A DNA stretch of 64,000 bases. It comes from Cellulomonas persica. GTDB taxonomy: Bacteria > Actinomycetota > Actinomycetes > Actinomycetales > Cellulomonadaceae. Where the stretch lies: assembly GCF_007989825.1 (NCBI RefSeq), contig NZ_BJUA01000003.1, positions 186,001-250,000 of the forward strand, in the 5' to 3' direction. The translations under genes were made by a program, and so were the position numbers. Of the stretch, positions 1 to 8,226 are shown one piece after another (the first letter of the stretch is position 1; each line of letters opens with the position of its first letter). Below the pieces are notes generated by a model. That model worked only from the letters and a program-made list of their open reading frames with translations. It did not search any database and was not told where the DNA came from.

Positions 1-1
1 G

Positions 2-358
2 CTCGCCCTCGCGGGGGAGCAGAAGGCGGCGCTGGCGCTGGTCGCGCTGCTGGTCACGCTCGTGGCGGCCGTCGCGGTCGACGTGTGGCTCCGCACACGT
101 GACTCCCAGCACATGCTGCGGCTGTCGGCGGAGCGGCAGAACGTGATCGCGGGTCGCCTGAGCGCGTTCCTCGACGACACGAGTCTCGAGGGTGACGGCG
201 AGGAGCGGCAGGGCAACAACCTCGTGCTGCGCCTCGAGGCGATCGAGCGCCGCGTGGTCGCCGCGCTCGAGTCGGAGCGGCTGCGGTCGGCCGACGAGCG
301 CGCCGAGCTGCGCCGTGAGGTCGCCGAGCTGCGCGCCGCGAGCCGTCAGGACGGCTGA
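2..358 (+). CDS. Membrane-anchored coiled-coil protein, 5' end missing
   Basis: The reading frame is open from the first full codon at base 2 to the TGA at 356-358, so the true start lies outside the window. The visible 118 residues begin with a hydrophobic segment of about 20 residues (LALVALLVTLVAAVAVDVWL). A charged stretch rich in Glu, Arg and Leu follows and should form a coiled coil near the C-terminus (ESERLRSADERAELRREV). The layout suggests a single-pass membrane protein with a helical tail. I do not recognise a family. Its last 13 bases overlap the 3' end of the convergent glycosyltransferase gene. Confidence 0.6.
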   Translation, partial: LALAGEQKAALALVALLVTLVAAVAVDVWLRTRDSQHMLRLSAERQNVIAGRLSAFLDDTSLEGDGEERQGNNLVLRLEAIERRVVAALESERLRSADERAELRREVAELRAASRQDG

Positions 359-2835
359 GCGCCGGTCCCCGCGACCACGCTCGAGTCGAGCAGCGGGCGC
401 AGGGTGTCGACGAACCGCGCGACGGTGAACCGCTCGGCCGCGAAGCGCTGACCGCGGCGCGACTGCGCGAGCCACTCGGCGGGGTCGGCGTGCAGGCGTC
501 GCACGACGTCCGTGACCTCGAGCGCGTCCGCGTACACCGCGGCGCCGCCGTAGACCGGGCGGTAGACCTCGGGCACGACGAGCACGGCGCCCGACGCGAG
601 CGCCGCGGCATGCGTCGTGCGCATGCGCGTGAGCGGGCCGGACTGGTCGACGTAGAACTCGAGCTGGCCGAGGTACTCCCGCGGCGTGACCTCGTCGCGC
701 ACGTAGACGAGCCACCCGGGCGGCACCGACCGGCGGCCCAGCATCGCGCGCACGCGCTTGGGGGAGCCGATCAGCCGCACGTCGAGCGAGCCGTCGACGG
801 GGTAGAGGCGGCGCACCTCGTCGGCCTGGGGCGGCCAGTCCCGGCGGTCGTCGGCGCGCTGCCCGACGACCGGGGTCGACGAGCGCGGCAGCGTGCGCGG
901 CACGGCGAACCGCTCAGGGTCGGCGAGCATCGGCACGTCGTGCTCGGCGAGCTCGAGGCCGACCCACGCCTCGGCCACGAGCGACGCGCGCACGAGCTCG
1001 TCGCGCGGCACCCACAAGGGCGTTCGGCCGAAGATACGCTCCGCGTTGCGCGTGCAGTCGCGCACCGAGTACGCGGCCACGCCGTGCGCGGGGTCCGTGG
1101 GCTCCTGGTCGACGAGCACGAGCACGCGGTGCACGTCCATGAGCGAGGTCTCGGCGGGCGGCAGCTCGAGCAGCCCGGCCTCGGCCACGACGAGCGTGCC
1201 GATCTCGACGTCGTCCTCGTCGAGGAGCAGACGGTCGACCGTGCGTGCGTTGATCATGTCCTGCACGGACGGGTGCATCTCGAGGCGTCGCCGCACCGGG
1301 TAGCGGTTGTCGGGCAGGTGCACGAGCCCGACGCGCAGGCCCGCGCCCCGCAGCGCGTCGACCTCGTCGAGCACCGGGTGGCGTGCCGAGTCGCTCGTGC
1401 GCCAGTCCGCGGCGACCGCGACGTCGTACCGGTCGGGGCGCACCTTGACGGGCTCGTAGCGGCGCGGCACGACGACCGAACGGCCCGCCTCCGCGGGGTC
1501 GAGGCCGTCGCGCACCATGACCTGGTGCGCGCGCCCGGCCGACGCCCAGAACGCGGCGCGGGCCGGGTGGTGCCAGCCGGGACCGAACTCGCCGCGCGAG
1601 AGCGAGGCGACGTCGAGCCGGTAGAGCGCCAGGGGCACGTTGATGTCGCGCACGGGCTGGCCCGTGAACGCCTCGACGCGGCGCATGAGTTCGGTGTCGG
1701 CGCCCTTGCGGGCGTGCACGAAGCCGTCGCAGCGGCGCAGCGTGTCGCGCCGGGCCATGTACGTCGCGGCGTGCCGCCCGGAGACGGGCTGCCCGATCCG
1801 GTCGATCTCGAGGTCGGCGGTGACCATGTACGCGAGCACGCGCGTCGCCGTGACCGTCGGGTCGTCGAGGAACGCCCGCACCTGGTGCTCGATGCGCCGC
1901 GGGTGCGACCAGTCGTCGTCGTCGTTGCCGGTGACGAACTCGCCGTTGGCGACGGCGAGAGCCGCGTTCCGCGCGAGGTACGTGCCGCCGTTGACGGGCT
2001 GGCGCAGCACGCGGATCCGGGGGTCGAGCGCCTCGGCCTGCACGAGCACGTCCTCGTACTCGGGACCCGAGCAGTCGTCGACGACGAGGATCTCCAGGTT
2101 GCGCCACGACTGCTCCGCGAGCGAGCGCAGGGCGCCGAGCAGCTTGGGGCCGGGGTGCCACGTCGTGACCGTGATGGTGACCAGGGGCCCGTCGGTGACG
2201 GGCGGCGGCGCGTCGACGACGAGGCGGTCGAGCGGGTCGTCGTCGCCTGGACCGACGCGCGGCACCTCGAGGCCGTAGCGCGTGAACAGCGCCTCCCAGC
2301 CGGCGTCCCACGCGGCGGCGTCCGCGTACGGGCCGCCCGTGAACGGGTTCGCGAGGTCGAGCTCGAGGTACTGGCGGCCCGGCGTGCTCGGCGGGATCTG
2401 CGCGAGCTGCTCGGCGGCGGCCGCGGCGTCTCCGAGCGTCTCGAGCAGACGCGCGTAGAACAGGCGGTCGGCGGGCTTGAGCCGGTTCGAGGGCACCTGG
2501 GCGAACAGCAGCCGCGCGGACTCCATGTCGTACGGCTCGCCCGTCTGCAGCGCGAGCACGCGCGCGAGCGCGACGAGGCCCCCGGGGCTGAGGTCGTCCG
2601 GCAGCGCGGCGGGTGCGGTGCGCAGGCGGCGCACGAGGTCCTCGTAGCGCATCTGCCCGCGCGTCGCGCGGTGCGCGAGCACGGCACGCATCGAGCGCGA
2701 CCGGGTGCGCAGCGCGTGCGCCTCGACCGCGCGTGAGCTCGGTGCGATCTGCTCGAGCGAGTCCAGCAGCGTGAAGTCGCGGGGGTAGACGTCCTCGTCG
2801 GGCCGCTGGGCGGGTCGGGAGGTCGGGTCGGTCAC
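346..2835 (-). CDS. Two-domain glycosyltransferase: GT2 domain plus C-terminal GT-B-like domain
   Basis: This 829-residue protein has a GT2 (GT-A fold) domain at about residues 218-430. The nucleotide-binding VVDDCSG is near 251 and an acidic NDDDDW cluster at 304-309 is the likely metal and sugar-nucleotide site. Residues 1-215 are helical and not recognised. Residues 465-829 form a second GT-like domain that resembles the N-terminal half of the divergently transcribed 726-residue protein at 3914; both contain ASGAV after a DGS-x(2)-VR strand. It starts at GTG 2835, which overlaps the stop of the small gene upstream (GTGA), so the two are probably translationally coupled. It should act in the cytoplasm on a surface glycan. 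The acceptor and donor cannot be told from sequence. Confidence 0.8.
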   Translation of the reverse strand: MTDPTSRPAQRPDEDVYPRDFTLLDSLEQIAPSSRAVEAHALRTRSRSMRAVLAHRATRGQMRYEDLVRRLRTAPAALPDDLSPGGLVALARVLALQTGEPYDMESARLLFAQVPSNRLKPADRLFYARLLETLGDAAAAAEQLAQIPPSTPGRQYLELDLANPFTGGPYADAAAWDAGWEALFTRYGLEVPRVGPGDDDPLDRLVVDAPPPVTDGPLVTITVTTWHPGPKLLGALRSLAEQSWRNLEILVVDDCSGPEYEDVLVQAEALDPRIRVLRQPVNGGTYLARNAALAVANGEFVTGNDDDDWSHPRRIEHQVRAFLDDPTVTATRVLAYMVTADLEIDRIGQPVSGRHAATYMARRDTLRRCDGFVHARKGADTELMRRVEAFTGQPVRDINVPLALYRLDVASLSRGEFGPGWHHPARAAFWASAGRAHQVMVRDGLDPAEAGRSVVVPRRYEPVKVRPDRYDVAVAADWRTSDSARHPVLDEVDALRGAGLRVGLVHLPDNRYPVRRRLEMHPSVQDMINARTVDRLLLDEDDVEIGTLVVAEAGLLELPPAETSLMDVHRVLVLVDQEPTDPAHGVAAYSVRDCTRNAERIFGRTPLWVPRDELVRASLVAEAWVGLELAEHDVPMLADPERFAVPRTLPRSSTPVVGQRADDRRDWPPQADEVRRLYPVDGSLDVRLIGSPKRVRAMLGRRSVPPGWLVYVRDEVTPREYLGQLEFYVDQSGPLTRMRTTHAAALASGAVLVVPEVYRPVYGGAAVYADALEVTDVVRRLHADPAEWLAQSRRGQRFAAERFTVARFVDTLRPLLDSSVVAGTGAQPS

Positions 2836-2987
2836 TCGTGCGGCCCCTGCTCCGCCAGTCGCGCCTCGGCGGCCTGCGCGCGGTCGAGCGCCTCGTCGAG
2901 CGCGGCGCGCAGCATCGCGAGCTCGACCTCCTGCTGCGCGAGCTTGTTCGTCAGGTGCGTGATGACGACGTTCGCGTCGACGTCCAC
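2832..2987 (-). CDS. Small coiled-coil protein between tail-fibre-like and GT2 genes
   Basis: This is a 51-residue reading frame with a GTG start at 2987 that shares its first base with the TAG stop of the upstream gene. Its own TGA overlaps the GTG start of the glycosyltransferase. It is predicted to be almost entirely one amphipathic helix (LAQQEVELAMLRAALDEALD), with a heptad pattern of Leu and Ala, and it has no membrane segment. The tight packing in a three-gene unit argues that it is translated. A role as a small partner of the neighbouring transferase is a guess. It could also be a C-terminal piece that separated from the upstream protein. Confidence 0.55.
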   Translation of the reverse strand: MDVDANVVITHLTNKLAQQEVELAMLRAALDEALDRAQAAEARLAEQGPHE

Positions 2988-3769
2988 TAGATCTTCTCCA
3001 GCTTGAGCTTGCCGCGGACGACCGAGAGCCGGTACAGGTGGTCGGCCACCTTGTCCTTGAGGATCGGGCCCCGGCCCGCCGAGAAGCGTGCGTCGCCGTC
3101 GAACCGGACCTCGCCGGTGCGACGGCTGATCCGCAGCACGCGCCGCTGCTCGCCGGTCTCGTCCTCGTGCGCCGAGACCACCAGGTCGTTCGACGGGGCC
3201 GGCGACATCTCGACGGACCAGCGCTGGTCGGCGGGCGCGCCGGGGCGGTCGACCGCGAACTCGAGCCGCGTCCGGGACAGGCGCAGCGTCGCGCGGTGCA
3301 CCGTGAAGTCGGCGTTCGACGTGGTGATGTTGGTGTGGTCCTCGCCGTACGGGATCGCCAGGCGCGTCTTCATCAGACCGGCGGCGTTCGCCACCTCGAT
3401 CGAGAAGTGGCGGTGCGGACGACCGCCGTCGTTCGCCTCGTCGTGCGCGCCCATCCACGCCTTCATGACGGGGTTGTCGGGATCGGTGTAGTCCCACCAC
3501 CCGATGAACGCCTTCGCCGCGGGGTGGCGCCACCGCAGCTCCATGACGTCGCCCGAGCGGTTGTTCGCCGTGTTGGAGCGCGTGTACGACTCGAGGACGA
3601 GCCGGCTCGAGCGCGTGCTCTTGCCGCCCGCGTGCGGGGTCGGCGGCGTGCGCAGGTACAGGTCGCCCGTGATCGTCGCGCCCGTCGTCGAGAGCTCGAC
3701 CGGCCCGGCTGCGTCGGTGGCGCGCTTCGCGGGCGTGCGCACGGCGTCGTCGCCGGTCGGCAGCGTCAC
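2987..3769 (-). CDS. Beta-rich protein resembling phage tail-fibre or tail-spike segments
   Basis: The start is set at GTG 3769 because GAGGAGG lies just upstream; the frame stays open further 5' but has no ribosome site there. The 260-residue product is rich in short strands and turns. Stretches such as GGKSTRSSRLVLESYTRSN, KAWMGAHDEAND and RHFSIEVANA recall shaft or spike regions of actinophage minor tail proteins, and RISRRTGEVRF resembles the repeat that often precedes a tail C-terminus. That likeness is from memory and needs a profile search. There is no signal peptide or transmembrane segment. It is the first gene of an operon with a small coiled-coil protein and a glycosyltransferase, with no other phage genes near. 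A carbohydrate-interacting role would suit the context but is not shown. Confidence 0.6.
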   Translation of the reverse strand: MTLPTGDDAVRTPAKRATDAAGPVELSTTGATITGDLYLRTPPTPHAGGKSTRSSRLVLESYTRSNTANNRSGDVMELRWRHPAAKAFIGWWDYTDPDNPVMKAWMGAHDEANDGGRPHRHFSIEVANAAGLMKTRLAIPYGEDHTNITTSNADFTVHRATLRLSRTRLEFAVDRPGAPADQRWSVEMSPAPSNDLVVSAHEDETGEQRRVLRISRRTGEVRFDGDARFSAGRGPILKDKVADHLYRLSVVRGKLKLEKI

Positions 3770-3800
3770 GGGAGGTCCTCCTCGGGTCGGGTGCGCAGCG

Positions 3801-3830
3801 ATTGTCCGCACTGCGTCGCGCGGGCGGCAA
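3801..3830 (-). promoter_or_regulatory. Candidate promoter of the 3769-346 operon
   Basis: On the minus strand TTGCCG (3830-3825) and GACAAT (3806-3801) are separated by 18 bases. This is a reasonable sigma-70-type pair, with a start point expected near 3794, about 25 bases before the GTG at 3769. A lone TACAAT on the plus strand at 3853-3858 may serve the divergent gene, but no -35 partner is visible. Confidence 0.45.
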
Positions 3831-3913
3831 ATCAGCCCAGGCCAGCCCACCGTACAATCAGCGGGCATCTTCGAGGACGCCGCGTCGGCGCCTCACCCTG
3901 ACGAGAGGACGTC

Positions 3914-6094
3914 GTGAGCCCAGCCCAGCACTACGACGTCCTGCTGGCGTCGGACCTGCGTCTTCCCGGCGGCACCACGGCGAGCATGGCCGAGGAGCTG
4001 CGCGCGCAGGCCGCCGCCGGCTACCGCACCGCGCTGCTGCACGTGCCGAGCAGCCTCGCCAACCGCGGCCTCGGCATCGAGCCCCGGCTGCGGCGCTGCC
4101 TCGACGACGGTCTCGCCGACCTCGTCGTCGCCGGGACGCCCGTGCACGCGACGCTCGCCGTGCTGCGCAACGCGACCGTGTTCGACGCCGTGCCCGCGAA
4201 CCTGCCCGTGACGGCCGACCGCGCGATCATGCTCGCCAACCACGTCCGCGTGGACGCGGCGCGCGTCCAGCACTACGACGTGGCCGTGACCGACCAGGCC
4301 GTCACCGACTGGCTCGGCGTGCGCCCCACCTGGTACCCGATCGGTCCGGCGGTCCGGCCCGGGCTCGAGTCCGTGCGCGACCAGATCGAGCTCGCCGGCA
4401 CCGACTGGCTCAACCTGCTCGACGTGGACGAGTGGGCCGTGCCGCGCACGGGCGTCGCGCCCGGTGCGATCCCCGTGATCGGCCGCCACTCGCGCTCGTC
4501 GGCGGCCAAGTGGCCCGAGCGCGCCGCGGACCTGCTCGCGGCCTACCCCGACGACGGCTCCGTCCGCGTACGGGTGCTCGGCGGGGCCGACGCGGTCGCC
4601 GACGTCGTGGGCCACGTGCCGGCCTCGTGGACCGTCGAGGAGTTCGGCGCGCGCGACCCGCGCGACTTCGTCGCCGGGCTCGACTTCTTCGTCTACTTCC
4701 ACCGCAGCGACCTCGTCGAGGCGTACGGGCGCACGATCATGGAGGCGCTCGCGAGCGGCGCGGTCGCGATCCTGCCGGAGCACTTCCGGTCCGTGTTCGG
4801 CGACGCCGCGCTCTACACGACGCCCGCGGGCGTGCGCGAGATCGTGACCCGGCTGTCCGGCGACCGCGACGCCTACCTCGCGCAGTCCGCGATCGGTCAG
4901 CAGTTCGTGCGCGCGACGCACGGTCACGAGTCGCACGCCGCGCGCCTGGCCGCGCTCATCGGCCCGCCGTCCGACGAGCCGCGCACCGTCCCGTCCCGGC
5001 AGCGTCCGGCCGGCCGTGAGCGCGTCATGTTCGTCAGCAGCAACGGCGCGGGCATGGGGCACCTGACGCGGCTGCTCGCGATGGCGAACCGGGCCGACGA
5101 GCGCATCGAGCCGATGTTCTTCTCGCTCTCGCAGGCCGTCGGCGTGGTCGAGCAGTACGGGCACCCGTGGGAGTACTGCCCGTCGCGCGGGGACCTCGGC
5201 TGCTCGGTCGAGGAGTGGAACGAGCTGTTCCCCGTGCGGTTCGCCGAGGTGCTGCGCCGCTACCGTCCGCGTGCGGTCGTGTTCGACGGGACCATGCCGT
5301 ACGTGGGCATGGTCTCCACGCGCGCGAAGTTCCCCGACATCGCCTTCGTCTGGTCGCGCCGCGGGATGTGGCGGGAAGGGACGACGACGAAGTTCCTGTC
5401 GCGCGGCGCGATCTTCGACCTCGTGCTCGAGCCTGGCGAGGTCGCCGCAGCCGCCGACCGCGGACCGCTGGTCGGCCGCGGGGACAGCACGCACGTGGGC
5501 CCGATCACGCTCCTGGACACCGCCGACCTGCTCGACCGCGCGACCGCACGCGCCGAGCTCGGCATGGACCCCGACGCCCCGGCGCTCCTGCTGAGCCTGG
5601 GGGCCGGCAACATCAACGACATCGCGTCCGACCTCGACCTGTTCGCCGACGCGGCCGCGGCGCTGCCCGGCGGCTGGGTCACGTACGCGACCAAGCCGCC
5701 GATCCAGCGGCGCGGCGGGCCCCTGCGCGAGCACGTCACGCCGCTGTCCGTGTACCCGCTCGCGCGCTACCTGCGGGCGTTCGACGCGGCCGTCGTCGCG
5801 GCGGGCTACAACAGCTTCCACGAGGTGCTCATGGCCGGTGTTCCGTCCGTCGTCGTGCCGAACCTCGCGACGACCACCGACGACCAGGGCGCGCGCGCCG
5901 CGTACGCCGACGCCCAGGGCTGGGCCGTGGCGGTCGCCGAGGTGACCGCGCAGTCGGCCGCCGACGCGCTGCGCCGCGTGACCGACCCCGCGTGGGCCGC
6001 CGCGGCCTCGGCGCGCGCGCTCGAGGCGTATCCGGCCAACGGCGCAGGCGAGGCCATGCAGCATGTCGAGCGTCTGATCGGGGTGCACCGATGA
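3914..6094 (+). CDS. Bifunctional glycosyltransferase: GT4-like N-half, MurG/GT28-like C-half
   Basis: This 726-residue protein starts at GTG 3914 after GAGAGGA. Residues 1-350 form a GT-B-like domain with the EAYGRTIMEALASGAV signature typical of the nucleotide-sugar end of GT4 enzymes. Residues 370-726 begin with VMFVSSNGAGMGHLTRLL, the glycine-rich opening of MGT/MurG-type transferases. They end with FDAAVVAAGYNSFHEVLMAG, the matching C-terminal binding region (AGYNS-x-HE). Two complete transferase modules suggest successive sugar additions. The N-terminal module is related to the C-terminal module of the protein at 346-2835. The stop overlaps the next start (ATGA), so the two downstream products are coupled. 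The protein is cytoplasmic, with no membrane segment. Confidence 0.8.
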   Translation: MSPAQHYDVLLASDLRLPGGTTASMAEELRAQAAAGYRTALLHVPSSLANRGLGIEPRLRRCLDDGLADLVVAGTPVHATLAVLRNATVFDAVPANLPVTADRAIMLANHVRVDAARVQHYDVAVTDQAVTDWLGVRPTWYPIGPAVRPGLESVRDQIELAGTDWLNLLDVDEWAVPRTGVAPGAIPVIGRHSRSSAAKWPERAADLLAAYPDDGSVRVRVLGGADAVADVVGHVPASWTVEEFGARDPRDFVAGLDFFVYFHRSDLVEAYGRTIMEALASGAVAILPEHFRSVFGDAALYTTPAGVREIVTRLSGDRDAYLAQSAIGQQFVRATHGHESHAARLAALIGPPSDEPRTVPSRQRPAGRERVMFVSSNGAGMGHLTRLLAMANRADERIEPMFFSLSQAVGVVEQYGHPWEYCPSRGDLGCSVEEWNELFPVRFAEVLRRYRPRAVVFDGTMPYVGMVSTRAKFPDIAFVWSRRGMWREGTTTKFLSRGAIFDLVLEPGEVAAAADRGPLVGRGDSTHVGPITLLDTADLLDRATARAELGMDPDAPALLLSLGAGNINDIASDLDLFADAAAALPGGWVTYATKPPIQRRGGPLREHVTPLSVYPLARYLRAFDAAVVAAGYNSFHEVLMAGVPSVVVPNLATTTDDQGARAAYADAQGWAVAVAEVTAQSAADALRRVTDPAWAAAASARALEAYPANGAGEAMQHVERLIGVHR

Positions 6095-6663
6095 GCGCCG
6101 GTCGCCGCGTGCAGCGCGCTGCCCGCCGGGTGCTCGCGTTCCCCGCCGCGCGCCGGGTCGTCGTCGCGGTCGGCCGCCGCGCACCTCGCGTCAAGGACGC
6201 CGGCAAGGTGCTCCTCGGCGTCGAGGCGGGTGGCTCGCGGCACCTGCACGGCAAGCCGCGCGTCGACATCCGCGGCGGGCACATGCTGCTGCCGCACCAG
6301 GGTCGGCGCTGGCCCATCGTGCTCGTCGTCGCGCTCGGCCTCGAGCCGGGGGACACCGAGGTGGTGGCGGACGCGATCGAGCGCGTGCAGCTCACCACGG
6401 GTCGGTTCCGGCCGCTGTTCCTGGTCGACTCGGGGCAGCTCGGGCCCTTCCGCTCGCGCTCGTACGCGGTCGAGACCGTCATGCCGCGGGCGATGTACGC
6501 GTGCGTGAACCCGCAGGACTCCTACGGCGACTACCTGGCCGACCGGACGCAGTCGATCGTGCACGCGTACGGCGTGCGCTCGGTGGTGCCGGTGTCCGTG
6601 GCGGCGCTGCGCGACGGGGTCCGCCCCGACGAGCTGCGCCTGCTCGGCCAGCTCGAGCTCTAG
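6091..6663 (+). CDS. Uncharacterised protein coupled to the bifunctional glycosyltransferase
   Basis: ATG 6091 overlaps the TGA of the preceding gene, giving 190 residues. The first 35 residues are basic and probably helical. The rest alternates strands and helices (PIVLVVALGLEPGDTEVVAD, FRPLFLVDSG) like half of a Rossmann-type domain. It has no catalytic motif that I recognise and no signal peptide. Strict coupling to a glycosyltransferase suggests a shared role in glycan assembly. It may be a degenerate or partial glycosyltransferase domain. Confidence 0.6.
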   Translation: MSAGRRVQRAARRVLAFPAARRVVVAVGRRAPRVKDAGKVLLGVEAGGSRHLHGKPRVDIRGGHMLLPHQGRRWPIVLVVALGLEPGDTEVVADAIERVQLTTGRFRPLFLVDSGQLGPFRSRSYAVETVMPRAMYACVNPQDSYGDYLADRTQSIVHAYGVRSVVPVSVAALRDGVRPDELRLLGQLEL

Positions 6664-6719
6664 CCCGACCGCCGACCCCGGCAGCGTCGACCCCGGCAGG
6701 CCGGACGAGCCTGACCCGT

Positions 6720-6736
6720 CGGCCCACCGGGGGCCG
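6720..6736. terminator. Weak hairpin between convergent genes
   Basis: CGGCCC (6720-6725) and GGGCCG (6731-6736) can pair around a five-base loop in the 85-bp gap between two convergent genes. The stem is short and lacks a T-run, so the call is tentative. The same gap holds a short direct repeat of GTCGACCCCGGCAG-like sequence. Confidence 0.3.
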
Positions 6737-6748
6737 GGCGCCGAGCGC

Positions 6749-8224
6749 CTAGACGCCGCCGACCTTGCCGGGCTTCAGCTCGCCGTCGCGGATCTGCCGG
6801 AAGAACTCGGGCGCCGCGCCCGGGTCGAGCAGGACCGTCGAGCCGACGCCGCCCGGCCGGTAGTCCATGCTCGCGATCGGCGGCGTGCCCGTGATCCCGG
6901 CGTCGCTGTTCGCGGCGCGGAACGCCAGCGCGAGCCGCCCCAGATCGATGATGTCGGCCGACTCGTCGACCGTGAGCGTGCCGGTCGCGGCGTCGATCAG
7001 GTCGACCTGACGGCTCGGGTGCAGCACGAGCTCGCGCGGCTCGACGTCCGCCAGGACGGCCTTGACGAGCTGGCGCTGCCGCTCGGCGCGGCCGATGTCA
7101 CCCAGCGGGTCGGACTTGCGCATGCGCGCGAACTGCAGCGCCTTGGTGCCGTCCGCGGTGTGGCAGCCGGCTTTCCACTTCAGCTTGGAGTCCTTGTCGT
7201 CGACGTCGCGGTCGTAGCACAGGCGCACGCCCCCGACGGCGTCGACGACCTGCTTGACGCCCGCCATGCCGATCTCGGCGTAGTGGTCGACCGTCAGGCC
7301 CGACAGCTTTTCGACCGTCTCGACCAGCAGGGGAGCGCCGCCGTACGCGTAGGCCGCGTTGATCTTGCCGGGACCCTTCCCGGGGATCTCGACGTACGTG
7401 TCGCGCGGCAGCGAGATGAGGGCCGTCGGGCCGCTGCTCGGTACGTGCAGCAGCAGGATCGTGTCGCTGCGCTGACCCGCGGTGCCGTCGTCCTTGACGC
7501 CGCCGTCCGCGCGCGAGTCGGAGCCGGTGATGAGGTACGTGGTGCCGGGCGTCCCGGTCGCGCCGGACAGCGCGTCGACGTGCTCGATCTTGCCGTTCGC
7601 CCACATCACCAGACCGATCGGCCAGGCGAGCATGAGCACCAGCACGAGCGCGACGACGGCGAGCACGAGGCGGCGGCGGCGCTTGCGCCGCGGCGGAGCC
7701 TGCCCCGGACCCTGCCGGCCGGGACCCTGCTGGCCCGGCACCTGTTGACCAGGCCCCTGCGGGCCCGACCGCTGACCGCCGCGAGCCGAGGCGGGACGCG
7801 ACGGGGGAGCGCCCGCGGCACGTCCGGTCGCGTGGCCGCTCGCGGTCCGACCCGCCGGCCGGGCGTCTGCGGGGCGTCCGGCGGTGCTCCGGCCCGTGCG
7901 CGCAGCGCTCTGTGCGCCACCCGTGCCCTGCGCACCGCTCGTGCCCTGCGCGCTGCCCGGCGAGAACGACGGCGGGGTCCCGCCCGTGCGAGCGGGCTGG
8001 CGCGACGAGGGCGACGACGCGCGGCGCGGCGCGGCAGGTGCCGACGAGCGCTGCGTGCGCGCCTCGGCTGCGGAGTCGGGCGTGCGCGCGCTCGTCGGAC
8101 GAGCCGGACGGCCCGGCGTACGGGCGTCGTCGTGACCCACGGCGACCGCGTCACGTGCGGTGGGCCGGGAGGCGCCACCGCCGGGCGCGAAGCTCGGCGG
8201 CGTGCCGGGCTCGTCGCGACGCAT
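6749..8224 (-). CDS. LytR-CpsA-Psr (LCP) family cell-wall glycopolymer ligase
   Basis: LCP enzymes transfer lipid-linked anionic glycopolymers to peptidoglycan on the outer face of the membrane. From ATG 8224 the product has 491 residues; a GTG at 8233 overlapping the previous stop is an alternative. The first ~165 residues are a low-complexity cytoplasmic tail rich in Pro, Gly, Ala, Ser and Gln (PGQQVPGQQGPGRQGPGQ). One transmembrane helix follows (LVLAVVALVLVLMLAWPIGL). The LCP domain has the expected YLITGSDSRADGG, RSDTILLLHV, LPRDTYVEIPG and KINAAYAYGG blocks, including the polyprenyl-phosphate-binding Asp and Arg residues. It is the last of three consecutive LCP genes and lacks the C-terminal tail shared by the other two. 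Confidence 0.88.
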   Translation of the reverse strand: MRRDEPGTPPSFAPGGGASRPTARDAVAVGHDDARTPGRPARPTSARTPDSAAEARTQRSSAPAAPRRASSPSSRQPARTGGTPPSFSPGSAQGTSGAQGTGGAQSAARTGRSTAGRPADARPAGRTASGHATGRAAGAPPSRPASARGGQRSGPQGPGQQVPGQQGPGRQGPGQAPPRRKRRRRLVLAVVALVLVLMLAWPIGLVMWANGKIEHVDALSGATGTPGTTYLITGSDSRADGGVKDDGTAGQRSDTILLLHVPSSGPTALISLPRDTYVEIPGKGPGKINAAYAYGGAPLLVETVEKLSGLTVDHYAEIGMAGVKQVVDAVGGVRLCYDRDVDDKDSKLKWKAGCHTADGTKALQFARMRKSDPLGDIGRAERQRQLVKAVLADVEPRELVLHPSRQVDLIDAATGTLTVDESADIIDLGRLALAFRAANSDAGITGTPPIASMDYRPGGVGSTVLLDPGAAPEFFRQIRDGELKPGKVGGV

Positions 8225-8226
8225 GC

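Noticed and set aside
2987..3769. Prophage remnant
   Set aside because: Only one tail-like gene is seen, with no integrase, capsid, attachment repeats or change in base composition. Domestication fits better.
3893..6184. A 763-codon minus-strand frame opposite the bifunctional glycosyltransferase
   Set aside because: The plus-strand frame has clear GT motifs and a ribosome site. The antisense product is low-complexity Arg/His/Gly/Val.
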